Counted from the first letter of the stretch, positions 1 to 9,365 are shown. The stretch is DNA of 64,000 nt from Leptolyngbyaceae cyanobacterium (GCA_036703985.1 DATNQN010000029.1:248001-312000); one strand, 5' to 3'. The notes: generated from the letters alone by a model not told the origin. Numbers and translations: made by a program.

Positions 1-41
1 ACGAAGTTTTAAGAAGTGTCAGTGATGTTAACTCTGGTGGA

Positions 42-401
42 TTGAGCGAGGCATCCTCCCGGGAACTTGCTTTGAAGATAGCAGAAGCAGCATCAGACCG
101 GAAAGGAGTTGATATTATCGTACTGAGCGTGTCAGATATTTCTTATCTGGCAGACTATTTCGTAATCGTGACTGGCTTGTCCAAAGTGCAGGTACGGGCT
201 ATTTACCAAGGTATTCAACAAAAAGTAGAACAAGACTTACACCGTTCTCCACTTAGAGTGGAGGGGCAAGCCGAAGCTAGTTGGATAGTGCTAGATTACG
301 GCGATGCGATCGCCCACATTTTAATGCCTCGCGAACGGGAGTTCTACAACCTGGAAGCATTTTGGGGTCACGCAGAAAAGATAGAGCTTCCTTTCATTTA
401 A
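42..401 (+). CDS. rsfS: Ribosomal silencing factor RsfS (Iojap family)
   Basis: RsfS family proteins bind ribosomal protein uL14 on the large subunit and block subunit joining under starvation. The RsfS core is visible: ADYFVIVTG near residue 37, the VEGQAEASW segment, the DYGD stretch, and a C-terminal REREFYNLEAFW motif typical of the family. The position-42 start is a TTG, and the same frame stays open to the left edge of the window (at least to base 3). Cyanobacterial homologues usually carry a longer N-terminus, so the true start may lie outside the window. It is followed by CGLD27 and asparaginase genes on the same strand, a plausible operon. Confidence 0.9.
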   Translation: MSEASSRELALKIAEAASDRKGVDIIVLSVSDISYLADYFVIVTGLSKVQVRAIYQGIQQKVEQDLHRSPLRVEGQAEASWIVLDYGDAIAHILMPREREFYNLEAFWGHAEKIELPFI

Positions 402-437
402 TTTAGTTAATTGTCGATCGAGTAAGAAAAGAGTGGA

Positions 438-947
438 TTGAGCACCATGATGGAGTCTTCTGTTTCTCCCTGCCCAGTTCCATCTGAACAGCTACCCATC
501 AATGAATATCAAGAATTGAAAGATTCTTGGTTTTTTAGTTGGGCCACTCTTGATTTGGGCAATTACGCTAAAAAGATGGCGTGGGTATGGGTTTGGAGTT
601 GGTCGATCGGTGGGCCACTCGCTAATGCTAGTTTTCCTACTCAAAAAGCTTTAGCCAAGTTTATACTCTGCGGCGCGGCTATATCTGCTTTATTTATGGG
701 GCTAGCTTTATTACGACTATACCTGGGTTGGTCATACGTGCGCGATCGCTTGGTCGATCGAGTAGTAGTTTACGAAGAATCAGGCTGGTACGATGGTCAA
801 ATTTGGGATAAGCCACCAGAAATTCTCACCCGCGACCAACTAATCGTTACCTATGAAATTAAACCCATTCTTCAGAGACTAAAGCGCACCTTTGCACTTA
901 TGGCGTTGCTTTTCTGCATCGGTAGCACGATTTGGATGATTTTATAA
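438..947 (+). CDS. CGLD27-like membrane protein (DUF1230)
   Basis: This is a 169-residue protein with two hydrophobic segments, roughly residues 68-95 and 150-169, and a tryptophan-rich stretch near residues 48-56. The EESGWYDGQIWDKP motif around residues 114-127 is characteristic of the CGLD27/DUF1230 family, conserved in cyanobacteria and plastid-bearing eukaryotes. The biochemical role is not established. The listed start is TTG; an in-frame ATG at 447 or 450 is a reasonable alternative and would lose only three or four residues. It lies 36 nt after rsfS on the same strand. Confidence 0.85.
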   Translation: MSTMMESSVSPCPVPSEQLPINEYQELKDSWFFSWATLDLGNYAKKMAWVWVWSWSIGGPLANASFPTQKALAKFILCGAAISALFMGLALLRLYLGWSYVRDRLVDRVVVYEESGWYDGQIWDKPPEILTRDQLIVTYEIKPILQRLKRTFALMALLFCIGSTIWMIL

Positions 948-1180
948 ATTTTTAGGCAGCTTTAAGTTTTTGCCGATCGGATTTAGCCAGATAATTTAAT
1001 ACTTGCGATCTCAATCAACTATGAATTGCGTAGTAGGATTGTGAATGTACACTACTTGTTCGGTTGTTCTAGCAGGACAAGCATGGAACCGATGCCGTTC
1101 AGCTGCAAGCTGATTGCTGTCAAAAGTTCCCAATCTCAAATTCCATTATACAGTCCCCCTCCAGTGATAAATTTTTGCCC

Positions 1181-2134
1181 ATGACAAGGGGAAAAAGAAC
1201 TCAAACCTTAGAACTAGAAGTTAGACTGCTCCGAGAAGGCATCATTGAATCAACCCATCGCGTACAAGCTGTTGTTTGTGACGACAAGGGGCGGATTTTA
1301 TCAGCAGCAGGCAATGCGGAAACCGCTACTTTTGCCCGTTCCGCCCTGAAGCCTTTTCAAGCCCTGGCAGTCACTACTACTGGTACGCTAGAACGCTATG
1401 GTCTGACAGATAAAGACTTAGCGATTATTTGTAGCTCTCACCAAGGCAAAATCGAGCAGGTACGACAGGTTTTTAACATTCTTTGGCGCTGTGATATCGA
1501 CCCATCGGCACTCCAGTGTCCGATTCCCCAAGGTAAGCACAGCCCTCTAGAATATAACTGCTCTGGTAAACACGCCGGAATGCTAGCTGTCTGCCAACAA
1601 CGGGGTTGGTCTGTAAATAATTATTTACAGCGCAATCACCCAGTTCAGCAGCTGATTTTAAGTAAAGTGGCAGAATTACTGCGAATGCCGGGAGAAGAAT
1701 TTATTAATGCCCATGATGATTGTGGCGCTCCCACTTACTTCATGCAGCTAGGTCAAATGGCTTCTCTGTACGCTCAATTGTCTTCCGGTTCCAGTTTAGA
1801 TATGGAAAGAATTGTTCGCGCTATGACTCATCATCCAACTTTAGTAGCTGGGGAAGGTGAGTTTGACACGGAACTGATGCGGCTGACTCAAGGGGATCTC
1901 GTGAGTAAAGCGGGTGCTGAAGGAGTTCAATGTATCGGTAGAGTAGGCGAAGGCATGGGGCTGGCAATTAAGGTAAGTGATGGTGCTAAGCGAGCAAAAT
2001 ACGCGGTGGCTATTCATTTACTCCGACAAATGGGCTGGATTAATCCCAGTACGGCTGAGTCGTTGGCTGAAACCTTTATGGCTCTAGGCAAATATAAGCG
2101 TTTAGAAGTTGTTGGAGAATTATCGCTTCTCTAG
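1181..2134 (+). CDS. Asparaginase (L-asparaginase II family)
   Basis: The protein belongs to the PF06089-type asparaginase family, predicted to hydrolyse L-asparagine to aspartate and ammonia. Visible family features are the FARSALKPFQ motif near residue 50, CSSHQG, the conserved EYNCSGKHAGML block, the AHDDCGAPT block and the THHPTLVAGEGEFDTELM segment. At about 317 residues it is full length. I chose the ATG at 1181; a TTG two codons earlier is also in frame. It is the third gene in the same-strand run after rsfS and CGLD27, but the gap upstream is 230 bp, so it may have its own promoter. Confidence 0.9.
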   Translation: MTRGKRTQTLELEVRLLREGIIESTHRVQAVVCDDKGRILSAAGNAETATFARSALKPFQALAVTTTGTLERYGLTDKDLAIICSSHQGKIEQVRQVFNILWRCDIDPSALQCPIPQGKHSPLEYNCSGKHAGMLAVCQQRGWSVNNYLQRNHPVQQLILSKVAELLRMPGEEFINAHDDCGAPTYFMQLGQMASLYAQLSSGSSLDMERIVRAMTHHPTLVAGEGEFDTELMRLTQGDLVSKAGAEGVQCIGRVGEGMGLAIKVSDGAKRAKYAVAIHLLRQMGWINPSTAESLAETFMALGKYKRLEVVGELSLL

Positions 2135-2174
2135 TTGCAATTTTTTTTGGTTATGGTTATACTAGAAAAAGCGA

Positions 2175-2251
<77 letters not shown>

Positions 2252-2263
2252 AATCGAAAACTA

Positions 2264-2307
2264 ATAAAAGCAGGCAGTTTGAAATCTAATAAATTGCCTG
2301 CTTTTAT
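2264..2307 (+). terminator. Hairpin terminator after tRNA-fMet
   Basis: Perfect 13-bp inverted repeat, arms 2264-2276 and 2295-2307, with AAAAGCAGGCA in the left arm and TGCCTGCTTTT in the right. The run of T bases in the 3' arm makes it a good intrinsic terminator for the tRNA. Confidence 0.75.
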
Positions 2308-2426
2308 GTTTGTTACTTGTTGGCGAACTTTTTCTCTAATTGCTGCCAAAATAGTCGGAAAGTCAGAAGTCATTAGAGCGAAAAATTTTGCGATCGCAAG
2401 CAAATAACAGTTTAACCTCCCGATCG

Positions 2427-2470
2427 AGTTCGGCGGTTTTAAATCGCAACTCTACAAGCGAGAGCGTAAA
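2427..2470. repeat. Degenerate copy of a dispersed intergenic repeat
   Basis: The stretch starting TTCGGCGGTTTTAAATCGC closely resembles the segment at 9366-9402 (TCGGCGGTTGAAAACCGC, then a related ACTATACAAACGAAG). Both are intergenic. This copy lacks the downstream part of the second copy. It looks like a short mobile or recombination-spread repeat of the type common in cyanobacteria. Confidence 0.5.
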
Positions 2471-2530
2471 ATCATAAAGGGGGCAAACCCTGATTTGATG
2501 TTAAACCGACATTTAATATAACAAACCAAA

Positions 2531-2602
2531 AGCCGATGGTGGGATTTGAACCCACGACCAACTGATTACGAATCAGCTACTCTACCACTGAGCTACACCG
2601 GC
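2531..2602 (-). tRNA. tRNA-Thr (CGT)
   Basis: On the reverse strand this folds into a 72-nt cloverleaf: acceptor stem GCCGGTG pairing with CATCGGC, D-arm GCTCAGTGGTAGAG, anticodon loop TTCGTAA (anticodon CGT, reading ACG codons), and T-arm GTGGGTTCAAATCCCAC. CCA is not encoded. It sits 34 bp downstream of the stop codon of the reverse sbcC gene. Confidence 0.95.
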
Positions 2603-2635
2603 ACGATTTATAAATATAGCACATTTTCCGGAAAA

Positions 2636-5600
2636 TTACATCGATAAACTCAATTGAGAACCATTTTGAGTTTTGGCAACTTCGATCCGTGCTTGGAATG
2701 CTTCTTTAAAGGATGGCATATGGGTGACGGTGAGGATGCAGGCGAAATCCGATGCGATCGCATTTATCGCAGCAATCAAGCGATCGCATCCATCCTGATC
2801 TTGCGTTCCGAATCCTTCATCGACAATCAGCATTTGCAGCGCTGTACCTGCACGTTGCGCCAATAATCTCGCTAAAGCTAGGCGAATCGCAAAATTAATC
2901 CGAAAAGCTTCGCCTCCTGAATAAGTTTCATAAGCACGAGTACCCCGCGCATCGGCGATCAAAATGTCCAAGGTATCAATTAGTTTAGACGCTCTCTTGG
3001 AAGCGCGACCGCTGCGACTGGATTTTTGAGTCACGAATTGAACGTGCAATTGGTTACCGCTTAATCGGGCCAGAATACCGTTAGTTTCCGCTTCCAATTG
3101 GGGTAAAATGTTCTCTATCATCAGAGTTTGGATACCGTGCTTACCAAAAGCTTTACCCAATTCTTCGTAAACGCGATGTTTTTTTCGACACTCAGTAAGT
3201 TGCTTGTGTTCGCGATCGTATTGAGTTTGCAGGGCATCCAGTTGATTTGATTGCTGTTGCAAACGCCCCAAGGTGGCTAACTGCTCATCCAATTGAGTGC
3301 GCCGAGCAAATATTTGTTGTTCCAAATATTGAATTTCCCCAGAACTATCGGGCATTGTCTCTAATTGTTTGACAATTACCTCAAGTTGTGTATTAAGCAG
3401 CGAACGATCGCCCTCCCGCACTTCCAAAACTTGCAGCAACTCTTGGAAACGCTGACAAAGCTGGGGATATTGCTGTTGCGCTTGGGATAACTCCTGATAT
3501 CGCAATTGCCAAGATTGAGCTTGACGCAATGACTTGCGGATCGAGTTGTGGCGATCGAGATCGTAACCGATTTCCGCAATTTGGCGATCGATCGCAGCCA
3601 ACTGGCGAGAAAATTCTGAATTTGTGCTAATTTCCGATATCTTTTGTTCTAAAACCGCAATTTGCCCTAAAATTTCTGGCTTTCTAGCTACTATCTGCGC
3701 TTGTCGCCGTTGAGCATTCTTAATCTCTGCCTGTTTAATTTCTGCCCAACGCCAACGCTCAACCTCATTTCGCGCTAAAGCATGATTCTTCTCATCATAA
3801 TTAAGTTGTTGCAATTGTTGTTCGAGATATCGCAATTCTTCTTGTACATCGGTGGCGTAGTCTCCCATTTGTAGCGATCGCTCAATTTGATTACTTTCCG
3901 CTACCATTTGTTGTAAGCGAGTTTCTACATCACCAGTCGCCGTTAACTGAGCTTGCAACTGTCCCTTTTGTTCCCGCAAAGAATCATAAAGCGCCAATTC
4001 TTGAGATAATTGCTTATATTCAGCCCTTAAAACCTGTAGTTCTCGCTCAGAAACCGCTAACTGTTCTCTCACCACCCAAAACTGATCTTGAACATCTTTT
4101 TGTTCAGCTTGAGTTTTATGTACAACGCGGTTCCAGTGGTGTTCGTCAAGCGGACGATCGCATAATGGACAAATAGCATCAGGCGTTTGCAGCATTTGGA
4201 TTTTCTGCGTCAATTCCCCCAATTGTTTTTCAAATTCCCGTTGATTTTCTTGGAGACGTTCCACAAAACTACGCCTTTCGAGTCCTTTCTCCTGCACTCT
4301 TTGTTGACGGACTCGTTTTTTCTCCAAATCCTCAATTTGAATTTCAACTTCCATCACCGCTTGCTGCAATTGCGGTTGGCGTCGCTGTGAAGAAACCAAT
4401 TGAGAAACAGAAGCCTGAATTTCTTCTAATCTCGCACCTAGTCTAGCTTGAGCACGTTCGACTTGAGTTTGTAATTTTTGACGTTGTTGCAGCAAAGGAG
4501 ATACCTGCAACTGTAACTCATCCATTTGATTGAGACGAATTCGCGCCTGCTGGAATTGCGCCAAAGCTGCTTCTACTTCCCCAGTTTGATTGAGAACTTG
4601 TTGAAATTCCTGTTCTTGTCTTCCTAAAATATCCAGTTCGGATTTTGCCTTTTCCAATTGGATATTTAACTGATTGATAGCTTGCTGTTGTTGCTGTTCG
4701 AGTTGTCGTCGGGAGAGAATCGCGGTTTGATTATCCTTAAATTTTCCAGAAAAAGCCTCTTCTTGTGTTTGTAGATATTGGAAATGAGCATATCCAGCCG
4801 AAATTTCCCCTTCTTGTTGCAGGAGAACTTCTAACTTGTGCTGTTGTTGTTGGAGATTGGCTAAATCTTGCTGAAGGCGATCGCAATCTTGAATCAAATT
4901 CTGATATTGTTGCTGATGCCAAGTTAGTTGTTGTTCCAAACTTTGGCGCTGATGCTGCATTCCTTGTAACTCTTGCAGCCGTTCCGTATCTTCTAATTGA
5001 GCTTGTCGCAGTATAGATAGGTGATGTTCTACCGTTGCTTTTTCTTGCGCGATCGATTCCCGCTGCTGCAATTGTACTTTAATCGATGCCAAATTCTGCT
5101 CTAACTGATCTGCTTGTCCCTTAAAATGTTTAGACATATCTTTGGCTTGTTCCGCCAAATTTTCATATTGATTTAACTTCAGCAGATCGGCTAAAATTTC
5201 CTTTCGTTCGCTAGGCTTTTTGAGCATGAACTCGTCTGCTCGTCCCTGACGCAGGTAAGCTGAATTAATAAAAGTTTCGTAATCTAACTTCAGGTGATCT
5301 AAGATTAACTGCTGAGTCGATCGCATTCCCCGTTCAGTCAAAGCCTTAAAACCAGTCGGGGTTTCCACTTGAAATTCTAAAGCCGCCCCACCACCCCGCC
5401 GACGGGCACGAATTACCCGATAAGTAACATCTTGATTCTTGAAAGTAAAATCAACATTTACTTCATCCGCACCCGTGTGGATCACATCATCTTCAGTTCC
5501 AGCACGGCTTTCACCCCACAGCGCCCAAGTAATCGCCTCCAACAAAGAAGACTTACCCGCGCCATTGGCACCACAAATACAAGCCGTATGCAGCCCCCGA

Positions 5601-5662
5601 AAATCCAGGGTTGCTTTACGATAGCTGAGAAAGTTAGTCAGAGTCAGTTGCAGGGGAATCAT
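2636..5662 (-). CDS. sbcC: SbcC/Rad50-type exonuclease subunit
   Basis: This is a 1008-residue SMC-like ATPase, the large subunit of the SbcCD double-strand-end and hairpin nuclease. Walker A (GANGAGKSS, residues 31-39) is at the N-terminus. Two very long glutamine-rich coiled coils flank a zinc-hook CPLC motif near residue 500. The C-terminal lobe has the ABC signature YSGGEAF (about residue 914) and Walker B LIVDEGFG (about 949). SbcC dimers join through the hook and partner the nuclease SbcD; no sbcD is present in this window. The ATG start is directly followed by the conserved MIPLQLTLTNFLSY segment, which fixes the N-terminus. Confidence 0.93.
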   Translation of the reverse strand: MIPLQLTLTNFLSYRKATLDFRGLHTACICGANGAGKSSLLEAITWALWGESRAGTEDDVIHTGADEVNVDFTFKNQDVTYRVIRARRRGGGAALEFQVETPTGFKALTERGMRSTQQLILDHLKLDYETFINSAYLRQGRADEFMLKKPSERKEILADLLKLNQYENLAEQAKDMSKHFKGQADQLEQNLASIKVQLQQRESIAQEKATVEHHLSILRQAQLEDTERLQELQGMQHQRQSLEQQLTWHQQQYQNLIQDCDRLQQDLANLQQQQHKLEVLLQQEGEISAGYAHFQYLQTQEEAFSGKFKDNQTAILSRRQLEQQQQQAINQLNIQLEKAKSELDILGRQEQEFQQVLNQTGEVEAALAQFQQARIRLNQMDELQLQVSPLLQQRQKLQTQVERAQARLGARLEEIQASVSQLVSSQRRQPQLQQAVMEVEIQIEDLEKKRVRQQRVQEKGLERRSFVERLQENQREFEKQLGELTQKIQMLQTPDAICPLCDRPLDEHHWNRVVHKTQAEQKDVQDQFWVVREQLAVSERELQVLRAEYKQLSQELALYDSLREQKGQLQAQLTATGDVETRLQQMVAESNQIERSLQMGDYATDVQEELRYLEQQLQQLNYDEKNHALARNEVERWRWAEIKQAEIKNAQRRQAQIVARKPEILGQIAVLEQKISEISTNSEFSRQLAAIDRQIAEIGYDLDRHNSIRKSLRQAQSWQLRYQELSQAQQQYPQLCQRFQELLQVLEVREGDRSLLNTQLEVIVKQLETMPDSSGEIQYLEQQIFARRTQLDEQLATLGRLQQQSNQLDALQTQYDREHKQLTECRKKHRVYEELGKAFGKHGIQTLMIENILPQLEAETNGILARLSGNQLHVQFVTQKSSRSGRASKRASKLIDTLDILIADARGTRAYETYSGGEAFRINFAIRLALARLLAQRAGTALQMLIVDEGFGTQDQDGCDRLIAAINAIASDFACILTVTHMPSFKEAFQARIEVAKTQNGSQLSLSM

Positions 5663-5829
5663 TCAAGGCGTAGCGCTACACACTATCTATATTTAACAAA
5701 TAACAGTACAAATGCACTGTTGTATAGTCGGTCGAGGGAAAAAATAATTAAATTTAGGAATGGGGAATGGGGAAGAGGGCATTATTTACCATCGCCTGCA
5801 AGGGTGCTGCTAAGCTCGATTATTAACTA

Positions 5830-6167
5830 GGAAAAGCTTTGCAAGAGCTAAAAAATCTATTTCCCGATCTTGAGTAATCTGGAAGTTTAGGGAATAGTGG
5901 GAAAATAACCGCCAAGGCTGGACGGAAAAATTACGTTCGGTAATGCTCGATTATCGTAATGTCGGCCAAGATTGGTAATTTACGAAAAAGCAGAAACAAT
6001 TTTTTCAATAATATTACGATGCCAATAAATTGCAAGTAGATTACCTAGATAATCCCAAGTTTTCTAATCAATCATCTCGTTCAGTTATATATTCGTATTT
6101 AAAAGCCATGTTACATTACTTCTACCATCAACAAACTCATACTATTAACAGCCTCTCACATCGTTGA
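5830..6167 (+). pseudogene. Decayed C-terminal fragment of a NACHT-family NTPase
   Basis: Reading across frames gives a recognisable tail. ALQELKNLFPDLE (from 5830) is followed by a frameshift, then from 5898 WENNRQGWTEKLRSVMLDY, RNVGQDW, an in-frame stop, FTKKQKQFFQ, a second stop, and YYDANKLQVDYLDN up to the stop at 6165. WTEKLR, YRNVGQDWQF and QYYDANKLLVDCL-like motifs are typical of the C-terminal helical domain of cyanobacterial NACHT NTPases. At least one frameshift and two stops show it is dead. No NTPase domain is detectable nearby, so this is a remnant of a lost defence- or signalling-type STAND gene. Confidence 0.7.
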
Positions 6168-6717
6168 GATTGATTTGTGCTAACTAACCATCAATTCCCT
6201 TACTCTAGACCAATTTGATGAAACAATTCTGGATGTGTAGCGCGATTGCAAAACCTTTTTTCTTCCCTGGAAAACCTTAATACGTATTAAACTCCCCTTC
6301 TTGTCAAAAGTCTAACCTCTGAAACTTCGCGCTACTGAATAACCTCAAAAAATTAGCAAATCATTATTCAAAGCAGGAACTAACCGCCAAAAAATTCCGT
6401 CTCTAGCAGGTCGTCATTAAAATTATTTTGGCTAACAAAAACCTTTCGCCAAAGCACTATCCCACTATGGATTGATGGCTTGCAACCTTTAGCCGAATAC
6501 TATAATAATATAGTAAAAAGCTCGCTCGTTTATCCCTGAAAATTTTACATACAAAATCACCCGATCAGAGGAAGGCAAATTGCTGTAGCTGAATAAAAAC
6601 GTAAAGTTTTTCCCAATTGAAATAAGTCTGAACTATTAGAAACAAACTCTGAAACAAACCGTCATTGAACACAACAGACATTGAAAACAAAAGATACCCA
6701 GAAGGAGGGTGCCGTAA
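6168..6717. other. AT-rich intergenic region, no gene supported
   Basis: About 550 bases downstream of the NACHT remnant. Fragments such as WIDGLQPLAEYYNN can be read but are too short to support homology. It presumably carries the promoter of the TrbI-like gene that follows, whose ribosome-binding site is AGAAGGAGGGTG just before 6718. Confidence 0.5.
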
Positions 6718-7440
6718 ATGTTTAATTTAACTCAATGGAAATCCGCAACTGCCATATTAATGGCATTAGGAGTAACAGCTACAACAGCTACTAATATGGC
6801 GATCGCATCACCCGCCGTAGCAGAAACTTTAGTAGCTCAATCGAGAACAACTAACTACAGATTGCCCGTAGGAACTACCATCCCAGTCACTTATGACAAA
6901 GAAAAAGTAGTCGTTACACCTGATGAAACCAGCGAATTAACCCTCACCGTTGCTGATGATATCGTCCGCAATGGAGTAGTAATCGTTCCCGAAGGAACAG
7001 AAGTTGAAGGTCAACTCAGACCATCTGGAAGAGGTACTCGCTTTGTAGCCGAAGAATTAGTGTTTCCTAATGGAAGACGGCAAAGAATTAATGCTTCTTC
7101 TGGCGTAGTTACTAGAACAGAAGAAGTTCGCCAGGGTGCCAACATCGGAAGCATTTTAACAGGTGCAGCAGTAGGCTCGGCAGCAGCAACTTTGATTTCA
7201 GGCATCACGGGCGATCGCCGCATCACCGCATTAGAAGTCCTAGCAGGTACGGGATTGGGAACTGCTGGCGGAGCAATTTTCGGTCGCAGAAGCGCTACCG
7301 TACTCGTAGTTAGACCGGAAACTGACTTAGATTTGAGATTGGGTTCGGATTTAGTAGTGAGTTCCTATGGTAACTCTAACTACGATTACGATTACAGACC
7401 CGTCCCAAGACCAAACCCCGGTTACGACCGAGGCATCTAG
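6718..7440 (+). CDS. Exported TrbI/VirB10-like protein (paralogue 1)
   Basis: A 240-residue protein with an N-terminal signal peptide (hydrophobic residues about 10-32, cleavage likely near the SPAVAETL segment). The mature part has the layout of the TrbI/VirB10 C-terminal domain: RLPVGTTIPVTYDKEKVVV, an EGTEVEGQLRPSGRGTRFVAEEL-type strand pair, a glycine/alanine-rich hydrophobic hinge (residues about 143-188), and a final TDLDLRLGSDLVV strand. VirB10/TrbI proteins bridge the envelope in type IV secretion, but no other T4SS gene is here, so a stand-alone envelope role is more likely. A strong AGAAGGAGGG ribosome-binding site precedes the ATG. It is paralogous to the gene at 8482. Confidence 0.75.
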   Translation: MFNLTQWKSATAILMALGVTATTATNMAIASPAVAETLVAQSRTTNYRLPVGTTIPVTYDKEKVVVTPDETSELTLTVADDIVRNGVVIVPEGTEVEGQLRPSGRGTRFVAEELVFPNGRRQRINASSGVVTRTEEVRQGANIGSILTGAAVGSAAATLISGITGDRRITALEVLAGTGLGTAGGAIFGRRSATVLVVRPETDLDLRLGSDLVVSSYGNSNYDYDYRPVPRPNPGYDRGI

Positions 7441-7458
7441 ATGAATATCGTTGAATGC

Positions 7459-7498
7459 AAAGCGATCGCTACTTTGATAGTTCGCGATCGCTTTTTTT
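7459..7498 (+). terminator. HIP1-based hairpin terminator
   Basis: Inverted repeat with arms AAAGCGATCGC (7459-7469) and GCGATCGCTTT (7484-7494), followed by T residues, 18 bp after the TrbI-like stop codon. The arms are built from two HIP1 octamers. Confidence 0.75.
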
Positions 7499-7708
7499 AT
7501 ATACCTAGCAGCTGACCCAGACAACTCTGGGCCTCTTCTTCTCTAATTTCTGAAAAATCTTGCCAAATTTAAGAAAATATTTTAAATCATCAGCCATAAT
7601 GAATCATACCGACGATCGAACGCTTTCTAGATTCATCCATCGGGATTAGGGTGCTTTACAAAACCATTCAATTACACTTGTAACAGCACGTATTCCAGGT
7701 AGCCATTT

Positions 7709-8254
7709 ATGGAAAAAGTCCTTTTTATTCTTGGGGAACTCAGTGACGACGATATTGATTGGATGTTACAAAAGGGAAAACGAGAGGAAATACCTGCTGA
7801 TACTGTATTGATACAAGAAGGGCAACCTATAGATAATATTTACTTGATCCTCGAAGGAACCATGAGCGTTTCCGTAGCAGCTTTTAAAAATAAAGAAATT
7901 GCTAGAATATCCAGTGGCGAAATAGTCGGAGAAATGTCATTTATCGACTCCCGTCCGCCTTCTGCTACCGTTACCACTTTAGAAAATTCTCTCGTACTCT
8001 CAATTCCTCGCCGAGAATTAGCGACAACCCTACAAATGGATATGGGATTTGCTTCTCGTTTTTATCGCGCTTTAGGTGTTTTGCTTTCTACTAGATTACG
8101 CGATACTATTAGTCACCTTGGTTATGGTAAAAATCATCCTCTAGACGGAGAAATCCAAGAAGACCAACTTCATCCGACTATTCTTGATAATATTGCCATT
8201 GCTAGAAACCGATTTGATTGGATACTCCGACACCTAAGAGATACTAAAATTTAA
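7709..8254 (+). CDS. Cyclic nucleotide-binding domain protein
   Basis: A 181-residue protein with a single CRP-type cyclic-nucleotide-binding fold at about residues 10-125. The phosphate-binding cassette is intact: GEIVGEMSF followed by RPPSATV, with the conserved Glu and Arg. After the C-helix there is a short tail of about 50 residues and no helix-turn-helix, so it is not a CRP-type transcription factor. A ligand-sensing regulator acting by protein contact is a reasonable inference. It lies between two paralogous TrbI-like envelope protein genes on the same strand, separated from them by 268 and 227 bp. Confidence 0.85.
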   Translation: MEKVLFILGELSDDDIDWMLQKGKREEIPADTVLIQEGQPIDNIYLILEGTMSVSVAAFKNKEIARISSGEIVGEMSFIDSRPPSATVTTLENSLVLSIPRRELATTLQMDMGFASRFYRALGVLLSTRLRDTISHLGYGKNHPLDGEIQEDQLHPTILDNIAIARNRFDWILRHLRDTKI

Positions 8255-8373
8255 TTTTAATTTTGAGTATTGAGAATTTGCTTTTTGCCTAAAACCTAAA
8301 AAAGTTTTATATTAATTGGCTATAACAGAATGTCGCTAAATTTATTCTGGAAAGAAGGCTGGAGACTCTTTTC

Positions 8374-8442
8374 CTAGTTCCCAGGTTCAGCCTGGGAACT
8401 AGAGATGCGAGGCTGGAGTCTCGCTTAACTTAGCGCTATTCA
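8374..8442. repeat. Dispersed hairpin repeat, copy A
   Basis: Contains the near-perfect inverted repeat CTAGTTCCCAGG / CCTGGGAACTAG (8374-8402), then a GAGGCTGGAGTCTC segment and TTAACTTAGCGCTATT. The same order of modules occurs at 55022-55101, more than 46 kb away, also between genes. It looks like a mobile intergenic repeat. Confidence 0.7.
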
Positions 8443-8481
8443 GCTATAACATACTGTTTAAAGCCAGTGGAAAAAGGGTTT

Positions 8482-9189
8482 ATGTATAAATTGAACGCAT
8501 TGAAGTTCAGTACATTTTTAGCGATCGCGTTCTCGATAACTGCCAGCACAGCCATCCGGATCATCACCCCAGAACTTGCTTTTGCTCAAATTAATCTAGA
8601 TCGAGAAATTAGCGCGAGAATTCCTGCCGGAACTATTATCCCAGTTAAATACAATGCCGCACAAAGAATCATCGTTGCCCCCGACGAACCAGCACCCATT
8701 CCCTTAAACTTAACTGTAGCGAAAAATGTGGTTTCCCCTCACCGGAATTTGTTCATTCCATCAGACACTCAGATCGTCGGTGAACTAGTAACCATGCAAG
8801 AAATAGGAATGGCTCAATTTGTTGCCAAACAGCTTATTTTGAGCGACGGTAGACAAATATCTATTAGTGCCAGTTCCCGCCCGATCGGAAGAACCCTAGC
8901 AGTAACCAATAACCCTAGAATTGGCAGAAGTCTTACCAACACCGCTTTGGGAACAGCCGCAGCCGCCGCCATCGCTGCCGTAACTGGCAATCCGACGATC
9001 GCATCTCAAAGTACTTTACTCAATTCCGGCTTCGGATCGACCCCCGAATTAATCGGGCGTTTTCGCAACCTGGAAACCGTTAGACTAATCTCGATCGACC
9101 CAGAAAAAGACCTTACCCTGATCTTAAACTCGGATTTGATATTGAGAGGATTAGCATCTAAACCCGCTTCTGTTAGAGAAAGGCGCTAA
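8482..9189 (+). CDS. Exported TrbI/VirB10-like protein (paralogue 2)
   Basis: This protein shares the plan of the protein at 6718: a signal peptide (residues about 1-35, ending near LAFAQ), RIPAGTIIPVKYNAAQRIIV, PSDTQIVGELV, AQFVAKQLILSDGRQISI, an alanine-rich hydrophobic stretch, and a closing PEKDLTLILNSDLIL strand. I chose the ATG at 8482 because AAAAAGGG sits just upstream; a GTG at 8467 is also in frame. It is about as long as paralogue 1 but has diverged strongly, so the duplication is old. Function is not known beyond a likely envelope location. Confidence 0.72.
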   Translation: MYKLNALKFSTFLAIAFSITASTAIRIITPELAFAQINLDREISARIPAGTIIPVKYNAAQRIIVAPDEPAPIPLNLTVAKNVVSPHRNLFIPSDTQIVGELVTMQEIGMAQFVAKQLILSDGRQISISASSRPIGRTLAVTNNPRIGRSLTNTALGTAAAAAIAAVTGNPTIASQSTLLNSGFGSTPELIGRFRNLETVRLISIDPEKDLTLILNSDLILRGLASKPASVRERR

Positions 9190-9318
9190 ACCAACATAAA
9201 ATCATCATAAATAACTTTTTTTGCTTAATTATTACTCTATTAAAGTTAAGCAAACTGTCTAATTATTTTTTATGAAGTAATTTTATCTATCTAAAGACAG
9301 TTGACAGGTATTGATGGT

Positions 9319-9345
9319 ATGCTGCTTAAAGCAGCATTTTATTTA
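9319..9345 (+). terminator. Hairpin terminator
   Basis: ATGCTGCT, a TAA loop, then AGCAGCAT, followed by TTTTATTT, about 130 bp after the TrbI-like paralogue 2 stop codon. An 8-bp stem with a T-rich tail suits an intrinsic terminator. Confidence 0.65.
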
Positions 9346-9365
9346 CTGGTTTTATTCAAATAAGA

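Noticed and set aside
4187-5016. Forward ORFs inside sbcC
   Set aside because: Antisense shadows of the coiled-coil region.
6390-6560. Second NACHT-like fragment (WIDGLQPLAEYYNN)
   Set aside because: Only a few residues fit, and the flanks do not; could be chance.
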